A DNA stretch of 55,838 nt from Armatimonadota bacterium (GTDB lineage: Bacteria > Armatimonadota > Zipacnadia > JAUWAU01): assembly GCA_030601885.1 (NCBI GenBank), contig JAUWAU010000041.1:1-55838 (forward strand). The letters are read 5' to 3'. The notes beneath the pieces were generated by a model, which made no database searches, had not been told where the DNA came from, and worked only from the letters and a program-made list of their open reading frames with translations. Positions 44,762 to 52,869 of the stretch are shown here, piece after piece. A program made the position numbers and the translations under genes. Within the stretch, counting starts at the first letter, position 1. Each line of letters opens with the position of its first letter.

Positions 44762-45962
44762 GCTGCGAACGCTGTTTCCGCTTTGCCTGTTTCGCGGCCC
44801 TCGGCTCGCCTTCGACCAACCTCGCGATGCGGCGCAGGGCCTCCGCGATGTTCTCGCGGGAGTTGCAGTACGTGAGGCGCAGGAAGCCCTCGCCGTTGGC
44901 TCCGAAGTACACGCCGGGCACCGTTGAGACCTCGGCCTGGTGCAGGATGCGCCGGGCCAGCTCCTCCGAGGGCACGTCCAGCTCGCGGATATTGCAGAAG
45001 ACATAGAACGCGCCGAGCGGCGGCCTGCAGGAGAAGCCCGGGATGTCGTTGAGGCCCGCCACGAGCCCATCGCGCCGAGCCTGAAACTCCACCCGCATGG
45101 CCTCGACGCAGTCCTGCGGCCCGGTGATGGCCGCCAGCGCCGCCTCCTGGGCCATGGCATTGCAGCACGTGGCCGTGTAGTAGTGCACCTTGTGGATCTG
45201 CTCCATGATCCGCCGCGGGGCCGCGGTGTACCCAATGCGCCAGCCGGTCATGGCGTACACCTTGCTCAGCGCATTGGCCGTCACCGTCCGCTCCCACATC
45301 CCCGGCAGCGTCGCGAAGCTGACGTGCTCGGCACCGTCGTAGATCAACTTCTCGTACAGCTCGTCGGACAGCGCGTACAGGTGGTGCTTCTGGGTCAATT
45401 CGGCGATCCCGGCGAGATTCTCCCGCGTCATCACACCGCCCGTGGGATTGTGGGGCGAGTTGAGCAGCAGCAGCTTCGACCGGGGCGTGATGCGCTCCGC
45501 GATGGCCGCTGCGGTGAGATTGAAGCCGTCCTCCTCGCGCACCGGCACCGGCACGGCCCGCGCACCGATGGTGGCGATGATGCCGAGGAACTCCGGCCAG
45601 GCCGGATCGCTGATCAGCACCTCCTCGCCCGGCCCCACCAGAGTCGCCATGGCGGCAAAGGCGGCGCCCATCCCGCCCTGCGTTACGCAGATCTCGTCGG
45701 CCGCGCGGTACTCGAGGCCATTCTCCCGCCGGAGCTTCTCGGCGATTGCCTCGCGCAGCTCCATCGTCCCGGGCTTGTCGGTATAGTGCGTTTTGCCCTC
45801 GCGGATCGCCCGAATGCCGGCCTCCCGAATGTGCTCCGGCGTGTCGAAGTCCGAGTCGCCTATCTCGAGACGGATGCACTCGGGCATGGTGAGAGCGATG
45901 TCAGTCATCCGCTTGATGCCCGCGACCGGGGCTTCGAGAATCCGGGCGCTGAGTGGTCTCAT
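44745..45962 (-). CDS. Class I pyridoxal-phosphate aminotransferase
   Basis: A 405-aa fold-type I enzyme of the aspartate-aminotransferase family. HYTDKPGTMELREAI is the substrate-arm region, NSPHNPTGG (168-176) and SDELYEKLIY the cofactor loops, and ALSKVYAMTGWRIGY has the Schiff-base Lys234. C-terminal GEGFLRLTYCNSRENIAEAL binds the carboxylate through Arg. GAGGGAGAT lies just before the ATG. Substrate cannot be fixed from sequence; neutral amino acids or aspartate are common for this subgroup. Its stop overlaps the TlpA-like gene end. Confidence 0.85.
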   Translation of the reverse strand: MRPLSARILEAPVAGIKRMTDIALTMPECIRLEIGDSDFDTPEHIREAGIRAIREGKTHYTDKPGTMELREAIAEKLRRENGLEYRAADEICVTQGGMGAAFAAMATLVGPGEEVLISDPAWPEFLGIIATIGARAVPVPVREEDGFNLTAAAIAERITPRSKLLLLNSPHNPTGGVMTRENLAGIAELTQKHHLYALSDELYEKLIYDGAEHVSFATLPGMWERTVTANALSKVYAMTGWRIGYTAAPRRIMEQIHKVHYYTATCCNAMAQEAALAAITGPQDCVEAMRVEFQARRDGLVAGLNDIPGFSCRPPLGAFYVFCNIRELDVPSEELARRILHQAEVSTVPGVYFGANGEGFLRLTYCNSRENIAEALRRIARLVEGEPRAAKQAKRKQRSQLTPPC

Positions 45963-46005
45963 ATCTCCCTCTTACATGTGGCACCGGTTGCTCGTGCCTG
46001 TCTGA

Positions 46006-46141
46006 CTCGTGCTACGTAGCGAGCTACTTCGCAGAGTAGCAAGCGGCATCCCGTACGGGATCAACCGGTGCGTCCGCGGGCTCTTTCTGTTCTCTTCGCC
46101 GCTGCCGTACTGACCACTGACCACTAACCACCGACCACTGC
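46006..46141 (+). repeat. Family E and family G repeats
   Basis: CGTGCTACGTAGCGAGCTAC, then GCAGAGTAGCAAGCGGCATC, CCGTACGGGATC repeats the element at 26750-26800. GACCACTGACCACTAACCAC, CACCGACCACTG is family G, seen again at 47113 and 52055. Confidence 0.85.
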
Positions 46142-46142
46142 C

Positions 46143-47060
46143 TCATAATGGCCTGTATGCATCCGGCTGCGCCGTGCCGATGACGTCGTCTTCGAGGAAC
46201 TGCTTCCAGGTGGCGTGGGTCCAGCGGGCGCTCGCCTCGACCAGCACCCTGTTGGCCTCCTCGAGGTCGCCTCTCGCTCGGGCGGCCAGGGCCTCGCGGA
46301 GGAGCTTCGCCGCTTCACTAAGCAGCTTCGCTGCTTCCGGTTTTGTGAACGTGCCTGCCTTGAGCGCCTCTGCGATGATTGAGCCCTCGTAGCGCATCGT
46401 GCCGTGGGTGAGATTCTCGAGGTACGGGTTGAGCGCCGCCCACGGCGAATCCATGTATGCTAAGAAGCGCTCCTCGTCCGCCATCGGCCGGCGCCCCTCG
46501 GTAGCGTCTTGGACCGCCGCCGCCCCGAGCCGCTCCCCCAGCTCCCGCGCCTCCCCCCGAGCGCGCTCGAAGTAGGCCGCATGCGCCGCCAGCCCGCCCA
46601 CATACCGCATGCCGAACCCAAAGACCCACTTGCAGATATTCGCCCGCGCCAGCCGGTGCATTCCCTGGTTGCCGGCGCAGGAGATGGAGGCGAACGGCAT
46701 GCCGCTCAGCCGTCCGCTCCACAGGAACGGGTAGCACCGCTCGATGAACAGATGGCAGGTGGCGCTGGGGCCCCAGTTGTGCACCGGATCGGCGATGAGC
46801 AGCCCATTCGCCGTCGCCAGACGCGCGGACAGCTCTCCCTTACCGCCGCGGCCGAAGGCATCGTCCTGCACGCAGGTGTGGTCAGGGCTGCGGATGCAGG
46901 CGAAGCAGCTCCGGCACGGCCCGAAAGCATGGTCGTCCAGGTCAACGCGCTCGGCCTCGACGCCGTCGCACGCCGCCATGCCCTCAAGCGCCGCCTCAAG
47001 CAGCGTCGCCGTGTAGCCGCTTCGCCGCCCGCTGCACAGACACGCGATGACCTTGGCCAT
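46143..47060 (-). CDS. Iron-sulfur flavoprotein-like NADPH-dependent FMN reductase
   Basis: A 305-aa flavodoxin-fold protein. MAKVIACLCSGRRSGYTATL is the FMN phosphate loop. GPCRSCFACIRSPDHTC (C49, C52, C55, C63) has the compact C-x2-C-x2-C-x7-C spacing of iron-sulfur flavoproteins, which bind a 4Fe-4S cluster. NGLLIADPVHNWGPSATCHL is the flavin-binding middle. A helical C-terminal extension of about 120 residues (AAKLLSEAAKLLREALAARA) is unusual. Start at 47060 has GAGGAAAGG upstream; the longer ORF is repeat DNA. It likely transfers electrons or reduces quinones; partner unknown. Confidence 0.8.
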   Translation of the reverse strand: MAKVIACLCSGRRSGYTATLLEAALEGMAACDGVEAERVDLDDHAFGPCRSCFACIRSPDHTCVQDDAFGRGGKGELSARLATANGLLIADPVHNWGPSATCHLFIERCYPFLWSGRLSGMPFASISCAGNQGMHRLARANICKWVFGFGMRYVGGLAAHAAYFERARGEARELGERLGAAAVQDATEGRRPMADEERFLAYMDSPWAALNPYLENLTHGTMRYEGSIIAEALKAGTFTKPEAAKLLSEAAKLLREALAARARGDLEEANRVLVEASARWTHATWKQFLEDDVIGTAQPDAYRPL

Positions 47061-47106
47061 AGGCCTTTCCTCATCAGGTCGCTCGGCCGTTTTCCGTGGC
47101 CCTTGC

Positions 47107-47150
47107 CGGCCGTCCACTAACCACTGGCCACTGACCACTGACCACTGCCT
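47107..47150 (+). repeat. Family G repeat
   Basis: CCACTAACCACTGGCCACTG then ACCACTGACCACTG. Same family as 46110 and 52055; read on the minus strand it encodes VVSGQWSVVSGQW-like peptide. Confidence 0.8.
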
Positions 47151-47153
47151 TCC

Positions 47154-47897
47154 TCACGGTTGTCCCATACACCGCGGCATGTACACGCCGCTGAGCGCCT
47201 CCTTGGCCATTTGGACGTGCTCCATGCCGCCCTCGCGGACGAACACGAGATGCCCGGGCATCAGGGCGTCGATCTCGACCTCGGCCAGCCGGAAGATGCT
47301 CTCACGATACGCGTTGATGTCCGAGCCAGGGCAGTTGAGCATGCCGATGAGGCCCCTGAAGAGCACCGTGTCACCGCTGAACAGCACCCGCCTGCCCGCG
47401 AGGCCGTCGAAGAGGTAGCACACGCTCGCGATGCTGTGGCCGGGGAGGACGAGACACGTCACCTCGACGTCGCCAATCCGCAGCGTGTCTCCATCGGCAG
47501 CGATTCCCGTCGGCGTGAAGTGCGGATACACGTAATCCTCCGGGTAGCAGCCCGAGTGCTTCGCCAGTATTAGCCCCAGCTCTTCGTCGCTCCCCTCGCC
47601 CATGAGCTTCGCCTCGGACTCAGAGCACACGAGTTCCGCTGCTGTCGCCTCCGCCAATCCCTTACATCCGCCGGCATGGTCCGAGTGCGCGTGCGTGACG
47701 AGGACATGGCCGATGCTGGACGGGTCGTATCCGGCGTCACCGATGTTGCGCAGGAGTCGCTCGTTGTCGAGCCCCACGCCGGCATCCACCAGGCACACCT
47801 CGCCGCCGCAGTCCACGAGGTACACGTGGCAGTCGTTGGCGTGCGAGATGCCGAACTGCCCGCTGCCGACCAGATGAAGCCCTTCGAAGATCCTCAC
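47154..47897 (-). CDS. Metallo-beta-lactamase-fold hydrolase
   Basis: A 247-aa protein. VLVTHAHSDHAGG is the metal-binding motif (HxHxDH); LVLPGHSIASVCYL and VLFSGDTVLF supply further ligands, and LMPGHLVF the last His. The GTG start at 47897 has GAGGAG six bases upstream; the ORF extends further only through a family F repeat. Members act as hydroxyacylglutathione hydrolases, quorum-signal lactonases or nucleases; subgroup is unclear. It lies next to the flavoprotein gene, with 93 bp between, maybe an operon. Confidence 0.85.
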   Translation of the reverse strand: MRIFEGLHLVGSGQFGISHANDCHVYLVDCGGEVCLVDAGVGLDNERLLRNIGDAGYDPSSIGHVLVTHAHSDHAGGCKGLAEATAAELVCSESEAKLMGEGSDEELGLILAKHSGCYPEDYVYPHFTPTGIAADGDTLRIGDVEVTCLVLPGHSIASVCYLFDGLAGRRVLFSGDTVLFRGLIGMLNCPGSDINAYRESIFRLAEVEIDALMPGHLVFVREGGMEHVQMAKEALSGVYMPRCMGQP

Positions 47898-47921
47898 GGA
47901 CCGCTCCTCTTGCCAATTCCG

Positions 47922-48086
47922 TGTGGCACTGGTTGCTTGCAACCAGTGGCTTATTGCCCCCACGGAACACGGGTAGCAAGCTACCCGTGCCACACCTGCC
48001 GCTGCCGGTACAACCCATCGAGGATTCTCATCACATGTTCATTGGCCGACACGCTGTGTGGCACTGGTTGCTTGCAACCAGTGGAC
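47922..48086 (+). repeat. Family F repeats (two copies)
   Basis: GTGTGGCACTGGTTGCTTGC then AACCAGTGG at 47922 and again at 48056, a perfect palindrome CCACTGGTTGC/GCAACCAGTGG-type. Between them is a shorter palindrome GGGTAGCAAGCTACCC. The region separates the divergent MBL and nitrilase genes. Confidence 0.85.
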
Positions 48087-48134
48087 CATTGCTGACGGTT
48101 CGCTTCTGCCTCCAGCCCAACCTTCGCAGGCGGC

Positions 48135-48165
48135 TTGACAGAGGGCTTCGCGGCGCCCATATATC
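48135..48165 (+). promoter_or_regulatory. Promoter of the nitrilase-like gene
   Basis: TTGACA at 48135-48140; after 17-19 bp come CATATA or TATATC. Transcription would start at or next to the ATG at 48170, and there is no SD before that ATG. A leaderless message is therefore likely. Confidence 0.5.
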
Positions 48166-48169
48166 TCTC

Positions 48170-49450
48170 ATGCAAACGGACAAGTCGGATAACCTCCTCA
48201 CCTCAGAGTGGCAATTCACCTCGCCGCGGGCGGAGATCGAGCCAACACACGGCCTCGATGACGGTGTCATGCGCGACGGCTCTCCGTCGCTGTCCGCCTG
48301 GGGCGACGGCAGCGACGCCTGCTTCGGCCGGTGGCATCAGGTCGTCGAGGGCATCCGCCCCGCCGGCACGTACCGCTTCAGCGTGCATCTACGCACCGAG
48401 AACATCGAGCATCTGTGGGAGAACGTCCTCGTACGCCTGCACTGGGGCGACGATGAGGGCCGCGAGGTGGGGAAGACCTACATTCACCAGCACGAGCAGC
48501 ACGGGCAATGGCGCCACATCACTGGCATCCGCCGCGCCCCGGCGGGAGCGGCCGTCCTCGAGGTGCAGCTCTTCTTCCGCTGGAGCGCCGAGGGGCGGGT
48601 CTGGTGGGCCGATCCGTCATTGACCGAGGCGCCGCCCATCGAGCCGCGCCCCGTCACGCTCGCCACGGTGCGTTTCAACCCCACGCCCCCGACCACGCCC
48701 GAGAGCAACCTCGACGCCTTCGGCCGACTGGTGGACCAGGCCGCCTCGAGGCCCGCGGACATCGTCTGCCTGCCCGAGTACATCACATCCATCGGTGGGG
48801 TTCCGCTCGAGACCGCGGCGGCTCCCATTCCGGGGCCGCACACGGAGGCGCTCGGCGAGATCGCCCGGCGCAATCACATATACATCGTCGCCGCCATGCC
48901 CGAGCGCGACGGGCGGGCCATCTACAACACCGCCGTGCTCATCGACCGCGCCGGCGCCCTTGTCGGCACGTACCGCAAGACGCACCTCGCCTTCAACGAG
49001 GCCCTCGCCGGCGTGCGCCAGGGCAACGGGCCCTATCGAGTGTTCGACACCGACTTCGGCCGCATTGGCATCGCCATCTGCTACGACAATCTGTTCACCG
49101 AGGTCGTCCGCTGCCTGGCGCTCGACGGCGCCGAGGTCGTCCTGCTGCCCTTCTGGGACGACGCGCGCGACGGCGACCACTGCTACCGCGTCACGGCCCG
49201 GGCGCGCTGCATTGACAACGGCATCTACCTGGTCACCGCCGCCTACGACGGCCCGAGCCTGATCATCGACCCCCTCGGCCACATCCTCGCCGACAGCCGC
49301 TCCGAGGACGGCGTCTTCACGGCCGAGATCGACCTCTCGACGGCGCCGAAGACGTGTCCGTGGCTGAACAGCAACTGTGGGGGGACGTGGAGGACGAGGT
49401 TGGCGGTGGAGCGGAGGCCGGGGGCGTATGGGCGGGTTCACACGGACTAA
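48170..49450 (+). CDS. Nitrilase-superfamily hydrolase with N-terminal beta domain
   Basis: A 426-aa protein. Residues about 1-155 form a jelly-roll-like module (GTYRFSVHLRTENIEHLWEN; SAEGRVWWADPSLTEAP) similar to carbohydrate-binding domains. The rest is a carbon-nitrogen hydrolase with Glu203 (VCLPEY), Lys270 (TYRKTH) and Cys304 (AICYDN). Such enzymes cut nitriles, amides or carbamates. The fusion suggests an amidated sugar substrate, which is inference. No signal peptide or SD is seen; the start rests on the promoter position and family alignment. Confidence 0.8.
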   Translation: MQTDKSDNLLTSEWQFTSPRAEIEPTHGLDDGVMRDGSPSLSAWGDGSDACFGRWHQVVEGIRPAGTYRFSVHLRTENIEHLWENVLVRLHWGDDEGREVGKTYIHQHEQHGQWRHITGIRRAPAGAAVLEVQLFFRWSAEGRVWWADPSLTEAPPIEPRPVTLATVRFNPTPPTTPESNLDAFGRLVDQAASRPADIVCLPEYITSIGGVPLETAAAPIPGPHTEALGEIARRNHIYIVAAMPERDGRAIYNTAVLIDRAGALVGTYRKTHLAFNEALAGVRQGNGPYRVFDTDFGRIGIAICYDNLFTEVVRCLALDGAEVVLLPFWDDARDGDHCYRVTARARCIDNGIYLVTAAYDGPSLIIDPLGHILADSRSEDGVFTAEIDLSTAPKTCPWLNSNCGGTWRTRLAVERRPGAYGRVHTD

Positions 49451-49896
49451 GCGCTTCTTCGGAACGGCGCGCCCCGGTGGGTCGCGCATGCAAAGGGCGG
49501 GCGGCCCACGGAGTGGTGGCCCGACAACGGTGCTGCATGCCCGGGTTGCACCGTGCCTCGTCTGTGGCCCGCCGGGCACGAGTAGGCGACGAGCATGCAG
49601 GCAAGGATGCCTGCGGTCCCAGGGAGGGCAGGCTTCCAGCCTGCACCTAGTTGGCAGGCGCCGGGCTCTCCCCGTGACCGCAGGACACAGAGGGGTGGCG
49701 AGAGAACTGATGATGCGGTGATGTGCATGGAGCCGACATACTCCAGGGCTATCGCTGAGGCACCGGTGGTGCTCAGGAGGCGACAAGCATGCAGGCAAGG
49801 ATGCCTGCGGTCCCAGGGAGCGCAGGCCCCTGTCTGAAGCGGGGTCCCGTACGGGACTGCCAGCCTGCGGACTTGATCCGCGAGTCACATTCTCCG
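49451..49896 (+). repeat. Family H repeats in a gene-free stretch
   Basis: GCAGGCAAGGATGCCTGCGG then TCCCAGGGAG occurs at about 49597 and 49792. GGGGTCCCGTACGGGACTGCC (family E palindrome) lies near 49843, and CAGGCTTCCAGCCTG near 49629. The 446 bp between the nitrilase gene and the heparinase-like gene hold no credible ORF. Confidence 0.75.
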
Positions 49897-51957
49897 CTAA
49901 GGCCCCGCTTTGGCACTCGGTTCAGCCACGATCGCTTGTGCGAAGTTCCTGCCCTGTCCGGAGACCTCTATGCGTCCTCCGACCTCTGCAAGACTGAACA
50001 TGATCCGCGTCTTGCCGACAGTCACGGTCACTTCTTCGCCCTCCACCTGCGCAGCCGCCTGCTCGACGGAGTCCGTATCGGCATCGGTCGCGGTCAGGAC
50101 GTGCAGGAAGTGGTCCACAGAGGCCGGGCCGGACGGCGATACTTCAATACGACATTCCGGCGCGGGCTCCCTCTCGCGCTGAGGCGGGTAGGTGTTGCCG
50201 TGGTAGCTATACCGATCCGGCCCTCTGGCGAGGTTCACTTGTGGGTCGCGTGGCAGCAGCGTCTGAATGAACAAGCGCCCCTTGCCATTGGTCACTACGA
50301 GATTCGGGGGAGCGCCGGTAGGCGTCTTCATCGTCTGGAGTAGCCACGTTTTCTTGAAGCCGGGATCCGTAGACTTCACCCGGTCAAAGATCACAAACGT
50401 GCCGGGGCGGGCGAAGACGATCTGCCGCGTGAAGTACTCCAGTTTCTCGGGGGAATACGCGCGCGTACAGTCGCCGGCTACATACACGTAGCTGCCCTGA
50501 TCCTCGAAAGCGAGGATATCCGCGATGTCGTAGAGCTCGCGCCCCTCGTGCCATGCGGCCGGGTCCGCGACGGCGCCGTTGTGATGCGGCCAGGAGTGCG
50601 CCTGTCCACCATCGTTGCCGGAGACCGGGCCGGCGCGTATCCGCGACCACGTCTCGGCAGGATCGTAGATCAGCATCGTGTTATGGGCGATGGTGCGCAG
50701 GTGGTAGTTCACGTCATGGTTCGAGCCGAAGGAGTCGTAATGCCCGCCGTCACCAGCCAGTTCCTCGTACTTGTAGATCAGGAAATGCCCTACATCCAGG
50801 TGTTGATGCGCGGTGAATCGGTCCCCGCATTTGAAGAAGAAGAACGTGGCGTCTTCATCCCAGGAGCTCCGCGCGTAGACGTAACCGGCTCCGGGGCTGA
50901 TGTGTGAGAGCTTGAAGCTGCTCAGATCGCCTTTCCTGACGGTCGTGTCGCGCCAGAGGAAGTCCTTGTATGCGTAGACCCCGACGCTTGAGCGCGGCGT
51001 GGTCTCGTTGAACGTATGCACCATCTGGTGGCTCGGATCGTCACGGAGATAGTTGACCAGAATGCGCCGAGCCGAGAGCGCTTTGTCGCGTTCGCCACCG
51101 AAGGTGCGGCCCCCGCCGTCGCCCATCGGCATAGGCCGGCGGGAGTTGTATTGGCGGATGCCCGGATAGGCTTCGAACATGCTGACGACTGCACGGTTCC
51201 TGAAGAACTTCGGCGCCATAGCATAATAGTCCGCGCCTTCGCAGTACCGCGCAGCCTCACAGAAGAACAGCCATTCGTACAACCAGTAGTTGACGTAATA
51301 CCCCTCGGCCCAGCCGCCGCCGTCACCGGCCAGATCGAGTGCGGGCGCCGCGCGCGTACGCCAGTCGGCTTCCAGCCCTCTGAGGATCTCCGGAGCCCGG
51401 TCGTTCTCGTAATAGGTCGCGTAGCAGGCCAGGCCGATGCCCCAGTGCTTGTAGCTGTACCAGGCGTTGTGGAAGACGTGCGTCTCGGAGCGCACGTTGG
51501 CGTCCACGGTCTCGTTCATGTACTCGTGGAAGCGCGCGCGCTCATCAGCGGTCCACGACTCGTGGCACAGGTCGTAGACGATGGCGCAGAGCGCCAGGTC
51601 GGAGCCGAACCGGACGTGCCCCTTCTTGATGGGACCGTTGACGTACTTCATGGCCATGTCCACGGCGCGCCGGCCGAGCTCCTCATCCCGTTCTATCGCA
51701 CACACCAGGGCCATCGAGATCATCTTCGCATGGTCGTCCGCCTCGCGTTCACGGGCCACTGCCGCCATGCGCTGATATGCCTCCCGGCGCTCCCCGGCCA
51801 GCCTCTGCAGACGATCCCGTGAGCCGAGCAGCCGAGGATGTTGCTTCGGAATGGGGCGTTCGTCGGGCTCGGCGGCGGAGCAGGCGACCCCGCTCAACCA
51901 GCAAAGGAGCAACGCGCTGCCAAGTGCTACTGCCCAACCGCAAGAGCTACTGGTCAT
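49897..51957 (-). CDS. Heparinase II/III-like polysaccharide lyase
   Basis: A 686-aa protein with a signal peptide (MTSSSCGWAVALGSALLLCW, cleavage near GVACSAAEP; the Cys may be lipidated). An alpha/alpha toroid follows (FHNAWYSYKHWGIGLACYAT; WAEGYYVNYWLYEWLFFCEA). The Hepar_II_III beta domain has TAHQHLDVGHFLIYKYEEL, the likely catalytic His/Tyr region, then LRTIAHNTMLIYD. The ATG at 51957 has GGAGGG six bases upstream. It probably depolymerises uronic-acid polysaccharides outside the cytoplasm. It is third in the sulfatase-Nif3-lyase cluster. Confidence 0.8.
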   Translation of the reverse strand: MTSSSCGWAVALGSALLLCWLSGVACSAAEPDERPIPKQHPRLLGSRDRLQRLAGERREAYQRMAAVAREREADDHAKMISMALVCAIERDEELGRRAVDMAMKYVNGPIKKGHVRFGSDLALCAIVYDLCHESWTADERARFHEYMNETVDANVRSETHVFHNAWYSYKHWGIGLACYATYYENDRAPEILRGLEADWRTRAAPALDLAGDGGGWAEGYYVNYWLYEWLFFCEAARYCEGADYYAMAPKFFRNRAVVSMFEAYPGIRQYNSRRPMPMGDGGGRTFGGERDKALSARRILVNYLRDDPSHQMVHTFNETTPRSSVGVYAYKDFLWRDTTVRKGDLSSFKLSHISPGAGYVYARSSWDEDATFFFFKCGDRFTAHQHLDVGHFLIYKYEELAGDGGHYDSFGSNHDVNYHLRTIAHNTMLIYDPAETWSRIRAGPVSGNDGGQAHSWPHHNGAVADPAAWHEGRELYDIADILAFEDQGSYVYVAGDCTRAYSPEKLEYFTRQIVFARPGTFVIFDRVKSTDPGFKKTWLLQTMKTPTGAPPNLVVTNGKGRLFIQTLLPRDPQVNLARGPDRYSYHGNTYPPQREREPAPECRIEVSPSGPASVDHFLHVLTATDADTDSVEQAAAQVEGEEVTVTVGKTRIMFSLAEVGGRIEVSGQGRNFAQAIVAEPSAKAGP

Positions 51958-52016
51958 GGTCATCCCTCCACGTGGCCAGCTCGTGTGCGTTCTTGGTCGA
52001 TGCCCGGGCGCCACGG

Positions 52017-52084
52017 CTCCGCAGGCAAGCTGCCTGCGCCACACTTCGGCCCGCTAACCACTAACGACTGACCACTGATAACTA
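52017..52084 (+). repeat. Palindrome and family G repeat
   Basis: GCAGGCAAGCTGCCTGCGCC is followed by CGCTAACCACTAACGACTGA and CCACTGATAACTAA. The G-type part overlaps the Nif3 gene's 3' end. Confidence 0.7.
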
Positions 52085-52833
52085 ATCTGAACGTACTTCG
52101 CCGGGATGTCTGGGAACTCTTTCTGCAGATAATCCACCATCGCCATCATCCCCGGGTACTCCGCCACGCCGTGATGCACGATGAGCAGCGGCACGCCCAG
52201 GTCGGCGGCCCAGTGCCCGCCCTGCGTCCAGCTCATGCCGTCGTCGGTGGCGAGGATGACGTCCGGGTTCAGCTCCTGCATCGCCGGGAAGCGAGTGATG
52301 GCTCCCGTGCCGACGGCCATGCGGCTGACCTGCGTGTTCGGGTCCCCAAAGACCGCGACCGACTCCTGCCCCAGCTCCCGGACGCGCTCAAAAACGGACT
52401 CGGCAAGTTGCTTCACGGTGACGTCGCCGACGAGGCAGATCTTGTAGAAGCTCTCCAGCGGTCGGGGCTCCGTCTCGAAGCCGAGCCATGCGGCCCAGGC
52501 GTCGGGGATGCCGAAGTCGGGCATGCGGTCCCAGGTGTCGTGGCAGCGCATCGCCACCATGCCGAGCTCGTCCAGCAGTTTTCGCTTCTCGTCCGCCATG
52601 CGCTGCACCGATTCGTCGTCCAGGCGGTCGTAGAAGATCCCCTCGTGGCTGATGAAGAGGTTGAGGCCCTCGTCAGCCGCGCGCCGGATGGCCTCGTTGG
52701 TGGCAATCCAGCCGGTGGCGATCCCCTTCACCTCGGTCGCCGGATCGCCGTGAAGGATCCGGTCAACCGTCCGTTCCCAGTTCACCCACGTCCCGACGCT
52801 CTGGAAGTGCTCGAGGACGTCTTTGACTTGCAT
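52054..52833 (-). CDS. Nif3-like dinuclear metal-centre protein
   Basis: A 259-aa protein of the Nif3/DUF34 type. TEVKGIATGWIATNEAIRRA then LNLFISHEGIFYDR has the first metal His-Glu site; VAVGTGAITRF and LLIVHHGVAEYPGMMAM the second. Members are metal hydrolases of unclear substrate. SD is AGGAGG. It is 36 bp behind the sulfatase and 96 bp ahead of the lyase. The C-terminus QISYQWSVVSG runs into a family G repeat, so the last few residues are repeat-derived. Confidence 0.75.
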   Translation of the reverse strand: MQVKDVLEHFQSVGTWVNWERTVDRILHGDPATEVKGIATGWIATNEAIRRAADEGLNLFISHEGIFYDRLDDESVQRMADEKRKLLDELGMVAMRCHDTWDRMPDFGIPDAWAAWLGFETEPRPLESFYKICLVGDVTVKQLAESVFERVRELGQESVAVFGDPNTQVSRMAVGTGAITRFPAMQELNPDVILATDDGMSWTQGGHWAADLGVPLLIVHHGVAEYPGMMAMVDYLQKEFPDIPAKYVQISYQWSVVSG

Positions 52834-52869
52834 TGTGTGTGCCTCCTATGCGGCCCTCGTCGGTGCACC

